DNA from: Gymnogyps californianus
Lineage: Eukaryota; Chordata; Aves; Accipitriformes; Cathartidae
Reading direction: 5' to 3'
DNA length: 64,000 bases
Assembly (NCBI RefSeq): GCF_018139145.2
Contig: NC_059487.1
Location: 9,383,792 to 9,447,791, forward strand
In this document: piece by piece, positions 25,901 through 36,990 of the stretch
Position numbering within the stretch: position 1 is the stretch's first letter
Layout: each line of letters starts with the position of its first letter
Notes under the pieces: generated by a model
Seen by the model: the letters and a program-made list of their open reading frames with translations, nothing else
Databases searched by the model: none
What the model was told of the DNA's origin: nothing
Program-made: the position numbers and the translations under genes

Positions 25901-28089
25901 AATCAGAAAAATCTAATTATTTTCTAGTTTCATTAATTAATTCTCTATTCTGTTTTTTCAAGCAACGTTCCTGTTCCTGGGTTCCTATTCACCTGGGGGA
26001 GGGGGAAACCAAAAAGGCTTTTCTCTTCCTTGCTATCCTGCTATCAGTGAAAATTCTCTCAAGACCTGATGAGCCACGCTGATCTTAGTACAACCCTACG
26101 TAGCTCCACTTGTCTCCCTCTGAACCCTATCTGACTGCACCGTTCAGTTTCTCCAGAAGTTTTTTCTGATGCCTGTCCAGGTCTTGCATTAATAAAGGTA
26201 TGTTTGTTTTTCAACACTGGCAGTTTTCAACACTGCAGCCCAAAGGAGAAAAAACTCAAATTATTTATATGGCAAATGTTGTAAACAATTTTTTTTTTTT
26301 AAATTGTTAAAAAAGTTCAGCCTCTTTCAACTATACTGTTTTTAGTTTCACCTGTTATTCTTGTGAGTAACAGCTATCTCGGCCAAAGTCACAGCTTTTA
26401 AATCAATTAAACAACGCTGTACCCCAAAAGGGCAGAAGGATATAACCACCCTCATTTTAAAGATGAGTAAATATGAAGCAGAAAAATGACTCATCCAAAA
26501 CCCACACTGAGTTGAGGGATTATAATACAAAAATTCCTGGAAGTGAGCCCTGAATTCAGTTTGTTTCACTGCTCTTCCAAAATCCCTGCCCTAATCTGTC
26601 TATTCAAATTAAAGTCAAATAATTTGGATTTTAGTAAGGTCCCAGCCCAAAATAAAATAAAACTATATATAGAAGGGCAAACCTTCACACACGGAACAAA
26701 ATTTTAGTTTTATTTAAATGTCTCCAGAATCAGGACCTCACTCGAGCCTTCGCATAGGCAGAAATTTTGAGTAATATTTTTCCTGCCAATTAGTTGTGGG
26801 AGCAATGCTAGGGAATGCAGTGTTCTCCCATAAAAAGGCCTGGACTGGCGCCCGACAGCAATTCTGTGTCTGTTTTTCATCAAGAGCACTCTTAAAAAAT
26901 AAGATGCATAGTAATTTAATTATTTTTTGTAAGTATTGACAATTTTAATTAGTTTGCGCAAGTTGGTTATATAACACATTAGACTTAAGCAATTCTCTAA
27001 GTGAACTTGTATCTCAATTATCAAATTAAGTAACTGTTGTCATACCAAAACCAAGAAGTCAGCACACCACTTATTTTTCTTCCTTTGCTTGCAGGTACAC
27101 AACAACTAATGTGAAAACTGTTATTTTAGCTTGGTGTGATGGGGACACGCGAGCAGAAGGCTACGTAACGTTGCCACTTTGCACGAGCCAAGTGCTTTCA
27201 AGCTCCTGGTATGTAACACCACAATACCTGTGATGGTTTGGGTCTCCGAAGCGATGGTCCTGGTTGTGGTTTGTGCCTGTGTGGATGGCACCGTTTCTTC
27301 CGACACAAACTGGACCGTACTGGTGGCCCCGGCCGTTGCACTAGTGAGCTGGCAACCGCTTTGCTTGTGCCCAACGAAGGCATCGAGGTTATTGAACTGC
27401 TGCTTGCAGATGCCACAAATGTGGATGTCGGGGGTGAGCTCCACCAGCACAGTGGTGCCGCCGGGAACTGTGGAAACAGGAGCACGGTCAAGAACTCGTC
27501 CTGAGAAAATGGAAATGGGTGAAGCCGCACCAACCGGCACACAGACATCCCGCTGACTAAACGCCCCGGCCGCGGGGCAGCCCCTTCGGGCCCGCGGCGG
27601 CCTGGCCCTGCCTAGGGCGGCGGGGGTCCATTAGGGCGCTGCGGGACCCGCGGGGCGCGGCTGCCGGGAGAACGGGCCACCCGCGCCCCCGGGCACGTTT
27701 CCCCGAAGGTCTCAGGGTCCCGCGGGGGGGTCTCCGCCGCCGCGCGGAGGGCACTCGCCCAGCGGCCGCGGCCTCGCTCCACAGAGCTTGCCCGGGGCCA
27801 CCGGGCCCGGCGCTCCCGGCGGCCCGCAGCCCCTCACCGCCCGTGCGGCCGCGGCGCTCACCCAGATTCCCGGGTTCCCCCCCCCTCCCCAGCCAGGTTC
27901 CCGGGCTCCGCTCCTGACTGTTTCACGCGCTACTCAGGTTTCGGGGCCTGCCCAGGCCCCGGCTCAACTCGGCTTCCGCCGCGCGGGCCCCGGAGCGCGC
28001 ATACCCCGCTGGCGCGCAGCGGCACTTACACTGCACGGGGCCGGGGAAAGCCGGTGCCGCCCCCCGCCACCGCCGCTGCCAGGGTTCAT
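18619..28089 (-). CDS. ZFP64: ZFP64 zinc finger protein, six coding exons (joined 28089-28030, 27467-27228, 25857-25696, 24680-24618, 24003-23752, 19919-18619)
   Basis: This is a nuclear C2H2 zinc-finger transcription regulator. Published work on mammalian ZFP64 links it to activation of the KMT2A (MLL) promoter, to Notch-dependent transcription and to NF-kB/TLR signalling. Seen here are about eleven fingers: an atypical C2HC finger (residues about 36-59), one finger split between exons 3 and 4 (149-174), three in exon 5 (180-258) and six in the last exon (264-458). A basic linker (about 403-420) precedes the last finger, and a 234-residue tail without fingers follows it. All splice sites are GT/AG and all introns are phase 1. 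Numbering assumes one missing base in exon 1: as given, the coding exons sum to 2078 nt, one short of 693 codons. From exon 2 onward the frame is intact to the TAG stop. Identity is from remembered family sequence, not a search. Confidence 0.93.
19920..23751 (-). other. ZFP64: ZFP64 intron 5 (3832 bp, longest)
   Basis: This AT-rich intron separates the three-finger exon from the terminal exon. It holds a 21-bp direct duplication at 20933-20974. No second zinc-finger cassette or alternative terminal exon is visible here. Confidence 0.85.
20933..20974. repeat. 21-bp tandem duplication (two copies)
   Basis: The unit AATATCAGTTTGTATTCA plus three bases occurs twice head to tail (20933-20953, 20954-20974), with differences only at the last bases. 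It is a recent small duplication within ZFP64 intron 5. Confidence 0.9.
23752..24003 (-). CDS. ZFP64: ZFP64 coding exon 5 (three C2H2 fingers)
   Basis: This exon is 252 nt, phase 1 at both ends. The acceptor is TGTTTCAG|GAGACA and the donor CACACGG|GTAAGT. It encodes three canonical fingers beginning His-Lys-Cys-Glu-Val-Cys, Tyr-Lys-Cys-Lys-His-Cys and Phe-Lys-Cys-Gln-Ile-Cys, joined by TGxKP-type linkers. The middle finger carries the Asp-Tyr-Ala-Ala-Ala-Asp-Ser-Ser-Ser segment seen in ZFP64. If intron 5 were retained, translation would add a short tail and stop at about 23714-23716. Confidence 0.94.
24004..24617 (-). other. ZFP64: ZFP64 intron 4 (614 bp)
   Basis: The donor is weak (GTTTAT) and the acceptor good (GTTTCAG). 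No recognisable feature lies inside. Confidence 0.85.
24618..24680 (-). CDS. ZFP64: ZFP64 coding exon 4 (second half of split finger)
   Basis: This 63-nt micro-exon is phase 1 at both ends. The acceptor is CATTTTCAG|GTTGCC. It supplies the second Cys and the His-X3-His pair (Arg-His-Leu-Arg-Thr-His) of the finger begun in exon 3. The donor ACAG|GTTTAT departs from consensus at +3 to +6, unlike the GTAAG donors of exons 1, 3 and 5. Skipping the exon would keep the frame but destroy the finger. Confidence 0.92.
24681..25695 (-). other. ZFP64: ZFP64 intron 3 (1015 bp)
   Basis: This phase-1 intron splits a single zinc finger between its first and second cysteine. I see no repeat or coding content in it. 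Confidence 0.85.
25696..25857 (-). CDS. ZFP64: ZFP64 coding exon 3 (linker and first half of a split finger)
   Basis: This exon is 162 nt, phase 1 at both ends. The acceptor is TGTTTAG|TTTCTGC and the donor TATCCAG|GTAAGA. It encodes the Ser-Ala-Pro-Glu-Phe-Val-Phe-Glu-His-Gly-Tyr segment typical of ZFP64 and a Ser/Thr/Lys-rich linker. It ends in Asn-Cys-Cys-Tyr-Pro-Gly, which supplies the first zinc-binding Cys of the finger completed in exon 4. Confidence 0.93.
25858..27227 (-). other. ZFP64: ZFP64 intron 2 (1370 bp)
   Basis: This is an AT-rich intron with a T-run near 26290 and a likely ancient MIR/L2-like fragment at 26450-26525. Nothing else is recognised. Confidence 0.85.
26450..26525. 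mobile_element. Ancient MIR/L2-like fragment in ZFP64 intron 2
   Basis: CTCATTTTAAAGATGAGTAAA, GAAGCAGAAAAATGACTCATCC and the CACACTGAGTTGAGGGATTATAAT tail track the MIR/L2 tail order (attttacagatgaggaaactgaggca ... tgacttgccc ... cacac). Confidence 0.45.
27228..27467 (-). CDS. ZFP64: ZFP64 coding exon 2 (C2HC-type finger)
   Basis: This exon is 240 nt, phase 1 at both ends. The acceptor is TTTCCACAG|TTCCCGG and the donor ATCACAG|GTATTG. It starts with the highly conserved Pro-Gly-Gly-Thr-Thr-Val-Leu-Val-Glu segment and holds an atypical finger with Cys38, Cys41, His54 and Cys59. A Thr/Gln-rich stretch ending Ser-Glu-Thr-Gln-Thr-Ile-Thr follows. The match to the ZFP64 N-terminal region is near-continuous. 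Confidence 0.93.
27468..28029 (-). other. ZFP64: ZFP64 intron 1 (562 bp, CpG-island intron)
   Basis: This is a GC-rich phase-1 intron between exon 1 and exon 2. It contains long G and C runs (27721-27730, 27880-27890) that are typical trouble spots for assembly. No conserved coding content is visible. Confidence 0.85.
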
Positions 28090-28560
28090 GGCGGCGGCGA
28101 GCCGCGCACGCCGCCGCCGCCACCTGCAAGGGGCTTATTACCGACGGAGAACCTCTCCCCCCGCGCCTCTTGGCCGCCGAGCGGGGGCGGATGTGGAGGA
28201 GCCGAGCATGCTCAGTGGCAGCGGCGAGGCTGCGGCTGCCCTCACCTACCGCCGGGCTGGGGGCTCCCGCCACTGACGCCCGGCGCCTCGCTTTAGCACG
28301 GCCGAAGCTGCCTGTTGTTTCTGCCGCCCGCAGCGACCTGACGGGCAGGCCCCACGCAGGAACATCCCTGACAAGCCACGCCGTCCTTATTAAACCCTGT
28401 GGCCGCCAACGCGAGGCCTGTGCATTCCGTGCGAGGCGAACTGCCCCGTGTGTGCCTTTGCCATGGAGTGGATGGCTGCTCCGGCCCGGCGCTGAGGTGG
28501 CTGTGGTGCCCCGCCATGGCCGTGGTAGCGGGGCTGAGGCCTCACATGTGCTTCAGCCCT
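27540..28560. promoter_or_regulatory. ZFP64: CpG island promoter of ZFP64
   Basis: There is a sharp rise in G+C and CpG density against AT-rich flanks, covering intron 1, exon 1 and the upstream region. It is TATA-less. Visible motifs are an Sp1-type GGGGGCGG (28183-28190), an ETS-like GCGGAAG on the minus strand near 27975, a perfect palindrome GAGCATGCTC (28204-28213) and a YY1-like GCCGCCAT on the minus strand over the start codon (28095-28088). This is the expected housekeeping-type promoter. A divergent non-coding transcript to the right is possible but nothing coding is seen there. Confidence 0.85.
28030..28089 (-). CDS. ZFP64: ZFP64 coding exon 1 (start codon exon, frame disrupted in this sequence)
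   Basis: The ATG at 28089-28087 sits in a GCCGCCGCC-ATG-AAC context, an ideal Kozak site, and begins Met-Asn like the mammalian protein. The donor CAGT|GTAAGT (last exon base 28030) is strong. Exon 2 needs a one-base overhang, so the correct reading before the donor ends Phe-Pro-Gly-Pro-Val-Gln plus T. This parallels Phe-Ala-Gly-Ser-Val-Gln at the end of human exon 1. The ATG is not in that frame: the exon is 60 nt where 61 (or 58) is needed. A G-run of six (plus-strand C at 28060-28065) is the obvious place for a lost base. A weaker alternative is the internal donor GCG|GTGGCG at 28071/28070, which has the right phase but a poor consensus. Confidence 0.75.
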
Positions 28561-31500
28561 GCTTCCCACAGAGGCCATGATCTTAAGTTAGAGCTTTAAT
28601 TTGTCCAGCAGGACAAATTTGCAGGAGTTTGGCAATGAGTTAGGGCTGACGCTGGGATTAAATCTTGGAGTAGTCGAAGCAGTGAAAACTAGCCTGAAGT
28701 TTTGGCCTTTTGGGTCATATTACTGGTCTTCATGCGAAATGATATTTATTGCTAGCACAACACTGATAACTCCGCGGAGAACCAAACTGGTTGCACAGGC
28801 ATAATTGCTAGAAAACCACTCTGATACTCCAGCTCTTTTTACCAATCTTCCTTTTCAAGACCTCTTGTCTTACAGGGCATTTGTAAAGCCCTCACAAGCC
28901 CTCAACCTTCTCTTCAGTCATGCTCACCCCAAATCTCAAAGGTCATTTCATTTATAGTGCTAAATAAGAATCTGATATCCACTGAAGTTACTGGAAAGCC
29001 TCGCCGTTGTTTGAGTGGGTTTCTGGATGTAGACCTTGGTGTGCACTACAGGCAGATAGTGTTCCTCACCCTTGGGATTGCAGAAAACTCCTACAAGATG
29101 ACACCCCTTTTTAGGGGGGATTGACGTGTTTTGTGCCAAGTATGTTCAGTTCTTTGCAGCAACAAACTGGCTCAGCTGTTTTGGAGTGCCAGCTCACTGA
29201 AAGTTATGTTGCTGTGCCCTATATTAAAAATGCAGCTATTCAGGAAAGACCCACAGCGTTACACATACACTGAGTATAAAATGGAAATTTGGAAGTCAGA
29301 TGGCCTTTACTTTGGGTAGATGCCTTTTGCTACTTGAATTTCACCAAGCTGTAAGACACAAAAAGTTCCATTTGCATGTGATCAGTAAAGACTCAGTGTT
29401 TGGCAGCTGAAGCCTCTGACAGACATATTCCATCTATGTGCACTTTGCATCCAGTTCAGGCTCCTGCTACCTTCAGACTTGTGTTAGGCACTGATATTTC
29501 TTCTGTGCTCTGGGGAGTGCACAGTAGTGGGGAGGAAAACACTTACCTGGGGATACCAGGGTAAAGCGGCTGCAGAGGGAGGAAAATGGACTAACATGGA
29601 TAACTGAAGATCATATAATGTGGATGAACATGAATGGGAAAACAAACTATTAATTCTGCTTTCTCCTTGCGAATTTGATTTTGTTGCTGAATGGTTTTAT
29701 AGCTGCGTAGATGTAACTGTATTCATTAATAAATGCAGAATAGTTTGTGTATGCACTAAACATACCCAGAAATTCAGATGCCAGTTCATATTACACTTGA
29801 AGTTTTATTTTCCTGGGAAAGTGGTGTCTGCTTGACATTTCTGTTGACCCATTTTGCCAAAACAATATAGCACAGGCATGGGATTGTTAGGGGGCCAAGA
29901 TAAGACACAAAAGGTGATAATCCTAGTTCCGGCCTTTGAAACCAGCTAACTGTATTCGATAGCACATTGTAGTGCTGGTTGCAAGGATCAAATTTATCTC
30001 ACTTCAAGATCTCGGGTATATTTTAATCCAATTTTAGATTAAAAATTTGATTAACACATCAAAATACTAACGAAGAAGGAAACCAAATAAACACACAATG
30101 CATATTGAATGTGGAACATTACTAGGAGTTTCAAAATTTATTCAGAATCCTCCCTTTCCTCCAAAATAATAAAAATTAAGGATATTACATTGATTCTGGA
30201 AATATAGATGGTTTTATGTTAGCATGGCTACACAGCCAGTACACAGTAAGCATAGCACAGAAATAAGAATACAGTTAGTGCTGATGAGACTGTTTTGGGA
30301 ATATATCCAAAAGAAATGAAATCTTAGAGTAAGAGTAATCAACCTGAATCTATTTTTCCACAATATAGGTAGAGCTGTAGAACTGAAAGCTGACTTTTAA
30401 CTCATTTTGCTGTTTTTTCCAGAACACTATGACACATTTCCAAAGCTGACAGAGTGTCTGCCTGTCTGTCTATCCACCAATTATAGTTGCAGTCACAGGT
30501 GTACTTTGGAGTACAGCATAACTTACCTATTTCTCCCTCAGTTTAATGCCTTTTCATTAGAATACAAGCCTGCTTGACTTGATTAGAAAAGAATAGGCAT
30601 TGTGTTTTGTTAAAAGTGAATTTTCACTTATCCAAGGACCGGTAATGACAGTTAGGCAGGCTTTGTGCCCCCTTTTGACTGCCAGAACAAATACAGCAGG
30701 GAAAGAGCATTGCAGCTGTACTCACTGGTGTGCTTGCTCCTTCAGACTGGGTGTCAGGGTAACAATATTTAATTGATACAGGGATGGTCTGAGGTTGCAC
30801 TACTGAGTCAGATATGAGTGGTTTCATGTCTGTTACGTTACCAGCTCTTTTAGAAACATTTGCTACTTTATTCAGTTGGACACTATTAATGAGATGTGTT
30901 AAATTAACGTACAGGAAAAGATTCAGAGCTAACTGTACTGCTGCAACTGGCATCTGAAAGAGGAATTCCCTCCACCCCTTCCGTCATTCCTTCCAGCTGT
31001 CTTGCAAAAAGCGCTTGGTCAGTAGCAAACCAAACTGCTTAGTTCCCAGTGCTGACAAGGGCTGAAGGCAATTGCAAGGCAAGGGCTCAGTCTTGGACTG
31101 CTCTTGCGTTGTTCTTCCCATCTCTGGTATTTCCCAGCACGCTGCAAATACAGCTCGGCTAGGAATCTTCAGGCTTTTTTCACTGGGGGAAGAGGAGGGG
31201 GAGCCAAATTAATACTTTTCATAGGGACATATTAATTTTGATAATGTCTGTGCTGGGAAAAGTTTTTCAGGTCCAGGCAGCTACGTGTGGTTAAAACCAG
31301 AGAGAGAAAGGCCCCTGCATGAGAAGAACCAGTAGCTTGCGGCTCAGGCACCTGTGGTTCAAGTCCTTGGCCTTTTATATCTTAAGGGAATATTAACTGT
31401 CAAATCACTCACTCTCTGGGTTTTGTTTTGCTTTTGTTTTACATACATGGTTAGAAGAAGAAAAAACAGTCAATAGGCAGCGACTTCAACCTAATGCAGA

Positions 31501-34500
31501 GCTTGATATATTTTAAAATACCTCATGTCTTTGGGATAACAGCCACCTTCAGATCCACTGCTATTTACAAGAACTCCTGACATATGGCACTTCCAAATAT
31601 AATGTAAGGACCTGTCTTTAAAAACATTGGACTTACAGTTATATCGCCTCTTTGCATAAGACCTTCATAGTGAAGTGTTCTCAGAAGCACACGAGTGTGT
31701 GCGTAATATGGCTTGCAGAGATACTGGTTATCAAGTGCACATTTACAGTGAAAGCTCTTTGAGGCTGGCACTGCTTGCTGCTTTGTGTTTCAACGGTACT
31801 TAGCCCGATAAAGGCTCGATTCTGGCTTTGGCGTGAACATTGAAAAGACTATTATTATCTTATTAATAACTAATAACACTTACAGATCAGGACTTTATTG
31901 AACGATGTTCTGGACAGAGAGTTTTCATTTTACTGGATGAGGATTGATGTCTGAGAGTATAACACCGTACCGAGCACTTGAGTCATCGAGCAGAGCTCTG
32001 CTGAGATCACACTTGACACTATTTCCAGCCTTTAAGGCATAAATCAGTATGCATGTGTAATCTTCATCACCCTTAACCTGACTGAAATGAAAATACTGCA
32101 GTGCTTCAGGCTCCCTACAAGTGCAGTGCAAGCAAACAAGGCCCAGAAAAGACAAATGTCAATCATGAGAGAGAAAGGAAAAAAATCAGACAGAGGCATA
32201 AAGAAGTCAGGCCTCATCAGGGCCTTGGAGACAGGCATTCCCGGGCACTGTGTTGGACAGCTGTGGCCTCAGTGCTTTCCTGGAGACAGACATTTATGTA
32301 CGACAAGAAATGCATAGACTTTTACCTTCATACAGAGCTTCCATCCACCCCCCTGTCATCTGAGATCACACAGGGGCAACGTACCCTACCTTGCAAGCAG
32401 AGAGAGAAAAAAACCCCCACTATTGAAGTACTGGGAAGAGAGTTATCAGTTGAGCTAGACAGGAGAACAAACCCTGACATAGAGAAAGCCCGTTAAAATA
32501 TTATACAATTTATTGTTTCGTTTGCCTTTCACACTGGATGGAGGATAGGTTTAAAAGAGAAAAAACTGACAGAAACGAGAGGTATGAAAGTATAAATGAA
32601 GGAGAACATGGAAAAAAACCCCAACAGTATTGCAAGAAAAGAATATAAACTTGGTTATAAGCTAGTGGTCACTGAAGAGGGAAAGCTTATCTCTCTTGAA
32701 GGCCCTGGTGCGAAAACATCACAAGCGAGATTGGAATGTGGCCTAGGGGACAGACAAAAAGAAATGTAAATTGCAATTAAAAATTTCAGACATTGAAGAT
32801 GGAGACAAATGAACGATGGATTTAGAGAAAAAAAACCCAGCCAATTAAAATAACTTGAAGATTCAAAACCCAATTTTTAGCATTTCATAATTATATTGAT
32901 GGATAATGACATACACAGCAATATAAATGCACTGAGCTCAAATTAATTATGTTAAAATAATAGGTAATCTGTCTCTGTGTTGATAACATAATTATGATGA
33001 TGTTTTTCAAATGTTTTAAAATAATGTCACTTCAATTCATAATGCAAAGTAGGGATTTTGCTGTTTAACGTATTTGCTATTTAAACAATATTTTCAATGT
33101 CATTGCTTTCCTCTACAATAAAGTCTAAATAATCAGTTAGTACCTTAAGATATTTCTTACTGCTGTATGAACTGTAAAATAACTCAATATGAAAATATTA
33201 TTCACTGAAATAGCACATTGACAACTGTGATTAAACTTCAAATGAATACTGTAACAAAGTAGAAATGTATTTTTATGTTGAGATGTCTAATTATTCATTG
33301 TCAGAAAGCAGACCTAAATCCGCACAGGGGAAATTTTCAGGGTTTTATGGGGTTAACTATGCAACTATGCTTCACTGTCTTTCACACGATGGAAAATACA
33401 CAGTTATGATTAGAAAAGTTAGCTATATTGTTTCAGGATTGAATTCAGTTTCTCAGGCAATTTCTGATTATCTGCAATTGCTTCTCAGCATAAATTGTCC
33501 TTCACCCGATGCCTGGGAGCCTTGGTCGGCGCAGTCTCCTCGCTCAGTTACTGTATACGCGGGTGGAGGTGCAGCGGTACGTGAGAACAAGTGACCAGCT
33601 GCATCAGTGGATGCGTACCCGAGCTCTCCATTTTTGTTACTGCCGTAGCTGGGTGCACAGGCAGCCTGGAGTGGCCTGGGGCTTTGTGCGTGAAAATGCT
33701 GTTCTGCTATCAGGCTCTGATTATCCTTAACAAAATGCTTTATGCCCCTTTTTTTGCCGAGAGTTGTGTGGACTTCAGATTTTTGCTGAATTAGAGTATC
33801 CCTAAACTATTCTAAAATTGTTGGATTTTTTGAAAGTTTGTAATCTTTTTGTTGTTGTTTTTTAATCTATTATCTGCACTTCACTTTTTTCTTTGCAAAT
33901 GGTTTCTCTGCCATACCTTCCCTTCCTTCCTGCACCTCTTACCTCTTTGCATTTCTGTTTCTTCTTTTTTCTAAATGCAAATTGGCTGCTATCGTCTGAA
34001 CAAACTTTTAAAACAAACTTATATTATTATGATGATGAATATGTCACACCAGAAAATAAGCTAGTTAATTCATGGAATATATTTCAGCGCATTTTGTATA
34101 AATATAAAAGTACAGTAAAACTCCACTGGGATAAACATGATAACAAATAAATGCTGGATCTAAGATTGTACAGCTCCAGTCTAATATTTAGTCATTTTTA
34201 TTATTATATTTGGGTTAAAAATGGAAAGCAACACCAGCAGAGGGACTCCCTTGATACTCAGTGGAGTTTTGCCTGCTCCCTAACAGGGCATAGAGGTAGT
34301 TTTATTCTAGAAGCTTTTGAATGCTTTACAAGTAATAGAAACCAAGTGGGAAAAGCATATTCCATATTTTAGTTCTGACATTCTCATAGAAAAGAATATA
34401 TAAAAAAAATTTAAAGATTCAAAATACTTGCCTGTGATTCAGTACCTAAAGACTTTCTGGTGTTTTTCAGAATTCCCTTGAGACCTATAAATGCTTCCGA

Positions 34501-35034
34501 GCTAGAAGTACCCATTGTAGCTATAGTCACTTATGCCACTTTATCAAACTAACGAGCCATTGAGTGATGCTATTCCCAGGTTCAGCTCTACTGGGGAGGG
34601 AAAGTAGAAAACAAAACTGAAATTTAGACAGAACGGAATTCCTAAGAGCCAGGACAACTAGAATTTATTAATTCATACACTCCAAACCTTACAAAAAATA
34701 ATCTTCTTCCTTCAGTTTTTCTCTATAAATCTTACCATCTTTCACGAAGTCTGTGCATATAGAAAAGACTGCAGAATTTCAGTACAAGCAATGCCTATCA
34801 ATTTGCCACAAAACCACCTTTACTGGGTTTCCTCTTCACACAACCATGGTTTCTGCAAAGGTCCATAAAAGAGGAATGTTTTACTGTCAGGTGACAGTAA
34901 GAAGGACTTCTGCTTGTATCTTGGCTATTAGAGATCAAACCTCTCCAACTTTTAAATTAAAAGATTTCTTCAGCTAGATTAACTGATGATAGATAAAAAG
35001 AAAATTCGTTTTGTATTGTGTAATTATACATCAG

Positions 35035-35085
35035 TTATTAAATACCATGTCCTAGGCATTGGAGCTACAGCTCCTGACGACTGCA
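35035..35085. mobile_element. Possible ancient L2-like fragment
   Basis: ATACCATGTCCTAGGCATTGGAGCTACAGC resembles the L2 segment 'tgttctaggcactggggatacagc'. It is short and diverged. Confidence 0.3.
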
Positions 35086-36937
35086 AGTTTTTCTTACAAG
35101 GAAAGTCCTATTCTGAGTTTAGAGGGATTATTCAAGTGAGCAAGAGTTGAGTTTCTTTTTATGCTATTGTAGATTACATTTGATAGTTAGAATGATAAAC
35201 GAAGTGTATGAGACACTTTCTTTGTGTGCAAATTTCAATTAACTCGACCATGACACAGAGAAGTATGACTCCAAATCTTCTTTTTCAGAAACAGTGTGCA
35301 AAGAACTCCGCGTTTGAACTTTATAAACATACTGCTATTTTACAAAGCATCGGAGGATACTCCAACTAGAAAATTCTATCTACTGATCTCTAGTTATCAA
35401 GGTATTTAGGTTGGTCAGTCCTGAAGTAAAATAATAAAAAAAAGTATTTTGTTTTTGCACCACAACTTAATGCTACTATTCTTGAAGTCTGTACCACCCT
35501 CTGCACAAAAAAATAATAAATTATAATCCTTCTGAAAGAAGGCTTTAGCTTTGTGTTCATGTCACAAGGTGTTGGTACTTTATTTTTTCAGGCACTGAAA
35601 AGATCATGAAAAGGATAACAAACATGAGGGGGTAACATCTTAAGTTCCTTTAGAATAACATCTGCATGCAAAAATCACAGCTAGGGAAATACTATCTGAA
35701 CTTCAATTGCTACTCATTTTCATTTTACAATTAAATCTTCATCATGGTAATATTCCCCATGGTCATATGTGTTTGCTTTCCAGGAATCCTGTAACAAATT
35801 CATTCATCTATTATCAGGCTTCATGAGTTTCAGAGAGTGTGGCAGCATATTCATTGAAAGCAAATTTTAAATTTGCATTGGAAACTTGAACTTAAGAATT
35901 ATTCAGTCAAGAATGAGAAACATAAAAGCATCTTCCTGAAGAAGGCAGAATACCAAATACATAAAATATATTTGCTCATAAAGAACTACAGAATGAAATG
36001 TTTTCTGAACATATATAGTGGAAAAAAAAAAGATCTTTTTATGATAAGCTCGGAAATAGACAAAAATGAAGTATCTATTAGATACAAAAAATTATTAACC
36101 CAGATCTGTTGAGTGACCCACCTGAAAGGTCTTACAGTAATGATAAAACTGTGATGAAAATGAACCTTTCATAACTAGGATCTACTTTTGAAGCAAATTG
36201 GCTCTCTGTTTCTGTTAATTTTTCATGATTTAATGTAAAACATACAGAAAAATAAAAGTAGAGTAATATTTTCTATGTTTTTTTTGGACAATGGAATGTG
36301 AAATGTTATCTATAGCATCTTACCTTCTCTCCCTTTCTCCTTTAGGACCAGCATAGCTCTTATGACTTGCTGCAAAACCTGTGTTTTTGAAAAAGCGTTT
36401 TGCATGGGTGTTAGTGTCCGGAAGAGGGTGCTGTTTGGTTGTATTTGTAATTTTTTTCTGTTTATACAGAATGACCAATACAATTGAGTATACTTTGAAA
36501 TCTCCTTCCACACATTATTTTATTTTAGGCTTATTAGTGTGAAATTCTATTTTAAATAGCATAGCCTAGCTCTGAAAACTTCAATGCCAGCATAAATTCT
36601 TGCTCAGCTGTATTAAGCAGAACACCTAACAAGTTTAAATTCCAAAGGTCCTTTGTGTCTCTTGACTAGTTGCTATCTATATCTTATGATATAAAGGTAA
36701 CTTCAGGTAATATAGTTGCTGTTCCCCGGGGTTTCCATAAAATTCTCATGAAAATGAGATGCACCTCTTGCAAGGATGTTTCTGTGAATGCTCACAAAGA
36801 AAAAAAAAAATCTCTGAAAAACAGGCAAAGAAATAAAAACACATTGCACACCAGACTTCGCAATTTTTCAATTTAAAATAACTTGATATCATTATCTAAT
36901 TAACAGTCTCCCCCTCCTTTGAGATGAATATGTTTAC

Positions 36938-36990
36938 CTGCATTTTACACGTAAGAAAGAGGAAACCGAGGCAAAGGGGACTTGGCAGTG
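36938..36990. mobile_element. Ancient MIR/L2-like fragment
   Basis: TGCATTTTACACGTAAGAAAGAGGAAACCGAGGCAAAGGGGACTTG closely follows the MIR/L2 tail 'attttacagatgaggaaactgaggcacag...gacttg'. Confidence 0.5.

Noticed and set aside
27198..27548. 116-codon frame antiparallel in phase with ZFP64 exon 2
   Set aside because: It is the wrong reading frame of a confirmed coding exon; the true frame has the conserved finger.
27788..28580. Several long plus-strand frames (up to 162 codons) across the CpG island
   Set aside because: GC-rich DNA has few stops. They are antisense to ZFP64 exon 1 and intron 1 and encode only Ala/Arg/Pro-rich low complexity.
31325..31370. tRNA-like B box (GGTTCAAGTCC) after a TAGC...GG stretch
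   Set aside because: The A box to B box spacing is too short, no acceptor stem pairs, and there is no terminator T-run. It could be a SINE scrap but not a tRNA gene.
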